In this document: in pieces, positions 61,339 through 64,000 of the stretch
How positions within the stretch are numbered: position 1 is the stretch's first letter
Layout of the letters: each line of letters opens with the position of its first letter
Assembly: GCA_036403435.1 (NCBI GenBank)
Contig: DASWQY010000203.1
Location: 124,001-188,000, forward strand
Direction: 5' to 3'
Length of the DNA: 64,000 nt
Source of the DNA: QHXM01 sp036403435
GTDB lineage: Bacteria > Acidobacteriota > Blastocatellia > Pyrinomonadales > Pyrinomonadaceae
The notes under the pieces: model-generated
What the model was told of the DNA's origin: nothing
Databases searched by the model: none
Seen by the model: the letters and a program-made list of their open reading frames with translations, nothing else
Program-made: the position numbers and the translations under genes

Positions 61339-62403
61339 TCAGTTTGAAGCCAGGAGCGTGCGGACTTGCAGGGCCGCGACGATCTCTTTCTTTTCCATGC
61401 GCCGCTCGATTGACTCCACGTCGCGGGCGCGGGCGCGGCCCGGCAGGTTGGCGATGTCGAGCAGGATGGGTTCGAGCGTGTTCAGGAGCTTGACGGCCGA
61501 AGGATCGCCGCGCTCCTGGGCCGAGCGCCGCAACGCTATGTTTCGGTAAAGGAGCTTACGCGACTGCTCCTTCTCGAAAGACACGTCGAGCGCGCGGGCG
61601 GCCGCTGTGACGGGCCGCACGTTCCTGAAAGAGCGCAGGAGCAACTCGGACCTTTCCGCGTGCCGCGCCATCTCGAAATCGAACTCGCCCCCCGCGGCCG
61701 GGGCGTTCATCAGCGTGCCGGTCACCGCGCTCCCGGCGACGGCTTGCTCGAATCGCGCCGAGTCGTCGGGCGTCGCCCGTTCGACAGTTTGGTTTTCGGG
61801 GCGGCGGGCGCGCGCCAGGGCGAGGGTCTTTCTCGCTGTGCCAGTTCCGGCTTGGTCCTTCACCGTCACTCGCGGGCGTTCTCCGCCGCCGCCTTGATCA
61901 TGGCCCTCGTCTTGAGCGACAGACTCAACGCCGCCGTTTATTTTGTCGGGCGTCGTCTCTTTGTGCTCCGGCGCGGGCTGCTGCTTTTGCCCGCGCGCCG
62001 GCTGTCGCTGGGCGAGGCCGCCCTGACTTTCGCGCGAGCGCAGGTAGATGACGGCGGCCGTGACGGCGAGGGCTGCGAGCACGAGCGCGGCGACGAAAGC
62101 GGGCCGCAGGCCCTTGCCGAAGAGAGCGCCGAGGCGCTCGCGCAAACTCGGGCGCGACCCCGACTGCGGCGCGGCGTCCTTCTCCTGCTCGATGCGCGCG
62201 CGCACGACGTTCCAGTGCGCGGGCGTGACCTCAAGGTCTCGCCGGTAGCTGGCGTAAACCTCTTGTTCGCGCCGGAGCGCCGTCATCTCTTCGGCGCACG
62301 CAGCGCAGGCCGAGAGGTGCGCGTCCAGGCGCTCGACCAGTCGCCCTTCGAGTTCCCCGTCAACGTACTCCTCTATGAGGGGCAAGCATTCTTCGCACTT
62401 CAT
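61339..62403 (-). CDS. Zinc-finger (ZAS) anti-sigma factor
   Basis: A 354-residue single-pass protein. The N-terminal ZAS domain has C3, C6 and the core Hx3Cx2C motif (His29, Cys33, Cys36 in HLSACAAC), then a long cytoplasmic helix, a transmembrane helix (about 100-118) and an extracytoplasmic, low-complexity region rich in Gln, Glu and Lys, followed by a helical C-terminal part. It should hold the ECF factor inactive until a signal causes release. Its ATG overlaps the sigma gene's stop by four bases (ATGA). Confidence 0.92.
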   Translation of the reverse strand: MKCEECLPLIEEYVDGELEGRLVERLDAHLSACAACAEEMTALRREQEVYASYRRDLEVTPAHWNVVRARIEQEKDAAPQSGSRPSLRERLGALFGKGLRPAFVAALVLAALAVTAAVIYLRSRESQGGLAQRQPARGQKQQPAPEHKETTPDKINGGVESVAQDEGHDQGGGGERPRVTVKDQAGTGTARKTLALARARRPENQTVERATPDDSARFEQAVAGSAVTGTLMNAPAAGGEFDFEMARHAERSELLLRSFRNVRPVTAAARALDVSFEKEQSRKLLYRNIALRRSAQERGDPSAVKLLNTLEPILLDIANLPGRARARDVESIERRMEKKEIVAALQVRTLLASN

Positions 62404-63020
62404 TGGCTCACCTCCAGGTAAGGGCGAATCAGGCGGCGCATCTCGTGGCGCGCGCGGTGTAAGTCTGTCTTCAACTTGGCGATTGAGAACCCCGTGATGG
62501 CCGCGATCTCTTCGTAGCTCTGCTGCTGGAAAATCTTCAGCGTGAAGACGAGCCGCTTGTCTTCGTCGAGCCTTGAGAGCGCGTCGCGGATCACATTGTT
62601 CAGCTCCTTGTTAATCAACGAATCGTCCGGCGGCAGCCCGGCGTCCGCCAGCTCCGTGACCGTCGAATCGTCCAGCTCGACTTTGCGCGAGGCGCGGAGG
62701 CGTGCGCGCCCGTGTTCGCGCGCGACGTTCTTGGCGATGCCGAAGAGCCAGGTCGAGAGGCGTGCGTCGGCGCGCAGTGTGCCAAGATTTCTGTAGGCGC
62801 GGACGAAAGTCTCCTGCATCAACTCTTCCGCGGCCTCGCGCTCGCCCGTCAGGTCGTAGATGAAGCTGATGATGGGGCGGCTGTAGCGGTCAAAGATCAG
62901 GCGAAAGGCTTCCGTGTCGCCGGAGCGCGTACGCGCTATCAGGTCCTCAGCACTGTTCATCAGTGTCGCCCCTAGCTCTCCGGCCCGTCCGAAATTCTCG
63001 ATTGCCAGCCGCTTCATCAT
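62400..63020 (-). CDS. ECF sigma factor (RpoE-like)
   Basis: A 206-residue sigma-70 factor. Region 2 is RLIFDRYSRPIISFIYDLTG, then AAEELMQETFVRAYRNLGTL; region 4 is LVFTLKIFQQQSYEEIAAIT and GFSIAKLKTDLHRARHEMRR. It is followed immediately by its anti-sigma gene and by HEAT-repeat envelope proteins, so its regulon may concern envelope homeostasis. The first ATG is at 63020. An ATG at 62960 (residue 21), with AGGGG nine bases upstream, would give the more usual short leader before region 2. Confidence 0.93.
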   Translation of the reverse strand: MMKRLAIENFGRAGELGATLMNSAEDLIARTRSGDTEAFRLIFDRYSRPIISFIYDLTGEREAAEELMQETFVRAYRNLGTLRADARLSTWLFGIAKNVAREHGRARLRASRKVELDDSTVTELADAGLPPDDSLINKELNNVIRDALSRLDEDKRLVFTLKIFQQQSYEEIAAITGFSIAKLKTDLHRARHEMRRLIRPYLEVSQ

Positions 63021-63138
63021 CTCGGTTCAGTTAGTGTCGCCCGCGCCGGAAAGGTTTCAAAACCTCGCCGGAAAACCGCCGGCCGAAAGAATACCTGTCC
63101 AGTAAGTGAGGCGCACGGGGGAAAGGTTGCAGAAAAAC

Positions 63139-63262
63139 AGTGGTCAGTGGTCGGTGGTCAGTGGTCAGTTAAAAACAGAAGAAGGCAGCCGAGTTTGATG
63201 AGCCCGGCTGCCTTCTTGTTTTTGGTCTTTAACTGACCACTGACCACCGACCACTGACCACT
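63139..63262. repeat. Palindromic repeat, GGTCAGT class, enclosing a terminator
   Basis: Perfect 35-bp arms (63139-63173 and 63228-63262) of AGTGGTC / GACCACT heptamers. The loop contains a second stem, GAAGGCAGCCG (63181-63191) with CGGCTGCCTTC (63205-63215), flanked by T- and A-rich tracts. The inner stem probably terminates the PKD gene on the minus strand. Confidence 0.9.
63181..63215 (-). terminator. Intrinsic terminator nested in the repeat
   Basis: An 11-bp GC-rich stem. On the minus strand it is followed by TTCTTCTGTTTTT. It lies 54 bases after the PKD gene stop. Confidence 0.7.
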
Positions 63263-63268
63263 GCTCTT

Positions 63269-64000
63269 TTACGGGCAGTCGGTCGCGCCGAGCGGGACGA
63301 TCCAGAGTTCAGTCGTCGTCTCGTCGCGCGGGCCGCCGTCCTTCGTGACGAGGCGGTCGGGGCTGATGCCGCGGAAGTTGACGAGGTAGTCGTAGGCGCG
63401 CTTGATGCGCTTCTGCTTATCGGCGGTGTTCGACTTCGGCCCGCCGAAGACGATGATATGGCCCTTCGCGTTCGGGTCGTTCTGCAACTGGACGGCGAAG
63501 TTGTCCAGGCGTGCCTTCTCGTCGTTGTAACGGATGGGCGGGTAGTAGTCCACCTGCTGGCACTTAATCTTCCGCGGGATGTTCACCGTGCAGGTCGCCG
63601 TGCAGCTCTGGTTGTAGCCCTCGACCGAGAGGTTCGCCGTGATGGTCTGGCCTTCGAGCCCGGTCGTGTCAACCTGAATGGAGGCCGTGCCCTGCCCGCT
63701 GATGACCGTGCCGTTGCTGACGGTCCAGTTGTAGACGGGCGAGACGTTGGCGGGATAGCCGCCCGAGAGGCTGGCCGAGAAGGTCACGGGTGCGCCGAGC
63801 GAGACCGTGTCCGGGCAGTAGATCGAAACGTTCGGGCAGACGGGCGGCCGGATGCACTCGCGCACGATGACCTTCGTGGTCGTGAAGGCCGTGCAGCCGT
63901 TGTTCTGGTTGTTGTCAACTTCGATGGTCGCCTGGTATGTGCCGGGGGCCGCGCCGGACAGGTCCCAGGTCGCGCTCGGCCCGTCGCCGACGATGCGGCC
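63269..64000 (-). CDS. PKD-domain surface protein with OmpA-like C-terminus (5' end outside window)
   Basis: The frame is open to the right edge: bases 63866-64000 add 45 in-frame codons (GPSATWDLSGAAPGTYQATI), so the start lies beyond the window. Two PKD/Ig-like repeats are visible, the second with SLGAPVTFSASLSGGYP and VYNWTVSNGTV. The C-terminal about 95 residues (YYPPIRYNDEKARLDNFAVQ, IIVFGGPKSN, RAYDYLVNFRGISPDRL) resemble an OmpA-like peptidoglycan-binding fold as found in Acidobacteriota surface proteins. Cysteines are frequent, suggesting disulfides. It is probably exported and envelope-attached. Confidence 0.85.
   Translation of the reverse strand, partial: GRIVGDGPSATWDLSGAAPGTYQATIEVDNNQNNGCTAFTTTKVIVRECIRPPVCPNVSIYCPDTVSLGAPVTFSASLSGGYPANVSPVYNWTVSNGTVISGQGTASIQVDTTGLEGQTITANLSVEGYNQSCTATCTVNIPRKIKCQQVDYYPPIRYNDEKARLDNFAVQLQNDPNAKGHIIVFGGPKSNTADKQKRIKRAYDYLVNFRGISPDRLVTKDGGPRDETTTELWIVPLGATDCP

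Overview
The window is GC-rich (about two thirds G+C by eye), gene-dense chromosomal DNA. It most resembles an Acidobacteriota genome, probably Blastocatellia. That is an inference from family content: PknB-type kinases starting MTPERW and carrying TolB-like, TPR and PD40 modules, ECF sigma/anti-sigma pairs, HEAT-repeat exported proteins, a PKD/OmpA-like surface protein, and abundant NtrC-type, PilZ and c-di-GMP signalling genes. There is one tRNA, tRNA-Ala(GGC). I see no rRNA, CRISPR array, transposase or phage gene.

Layout. 1-7 kb: a membrane GAF/PAS histidine kinase (cut by the left edge), a small membrane protein, an NtrC-type regulator, a POTRA protein without a barrel, a REC-GGDEF cyclase and an HxlR regulator. 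7-14 kb: a GH18-like exported protein, a lipid/redox set (trxB, 3-hydroxyacyl-CoA dehydrogenase, enoyl-CoA hydratase), a PilZ protein, a glycine-zipper protein and the tRNA. 14-20.3 kb: sigma-like factor, membrane anti-sigma-like protein, TPR-CHAT protease and clostripain-like (C11) protease, which form a candidate caspase-fold protease locus. 20-25 kb: PRC-barrel, zinc-ribbon and PilZ proteins, an amino-acid permease and an O-methyltransferase. 25.7-31.6 kb: ECF sigma factor plus a 1,724-residue kinase with two TolB-like/TPR modules and a third TPR block. 31.7-33.4 kb: a low-GC two-gene insert, an AAA ATPase translationally coupled to a TOPRIM-like protein, best read as an OLD/PARIS-type defence module. 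34-45 kb: a second NtrC-type regulator, a PilZ protein, a hybrid histidine kinase, a GNAT, two tandem subtilases ending in six-residue IGDG repeats, and a REC-HD-GYP protein behind a good sigma-54 promoter. 45-55 kb: an intradiol-dioxygenase-like protein, two more kinases with PD40 propellers, a cysteine-motif protein and a DUF5602-like protein. 55-64 kb: SRPBCC protein, esterase fusion, dienelactone hydrolase, two HEAT proteins, an anti-sigma/ECF sigma pair, and a PKD protein cut by the right edge.

How parts may work together. c-di-GMP is served by one cyclase, one HD-GYP phosphodiesterase and three PilZ receptors. Sigma-54 control is implied by two NtrC-type activators and one promoter. Three sigma-factor loci precede kinases, proteases or envelope proteins, which suggests stress or surface sensing. 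Almost every gap between genes holds a palindrome built from short reiterated words, often starting inside a stop codon and ending a few bases before the next start.
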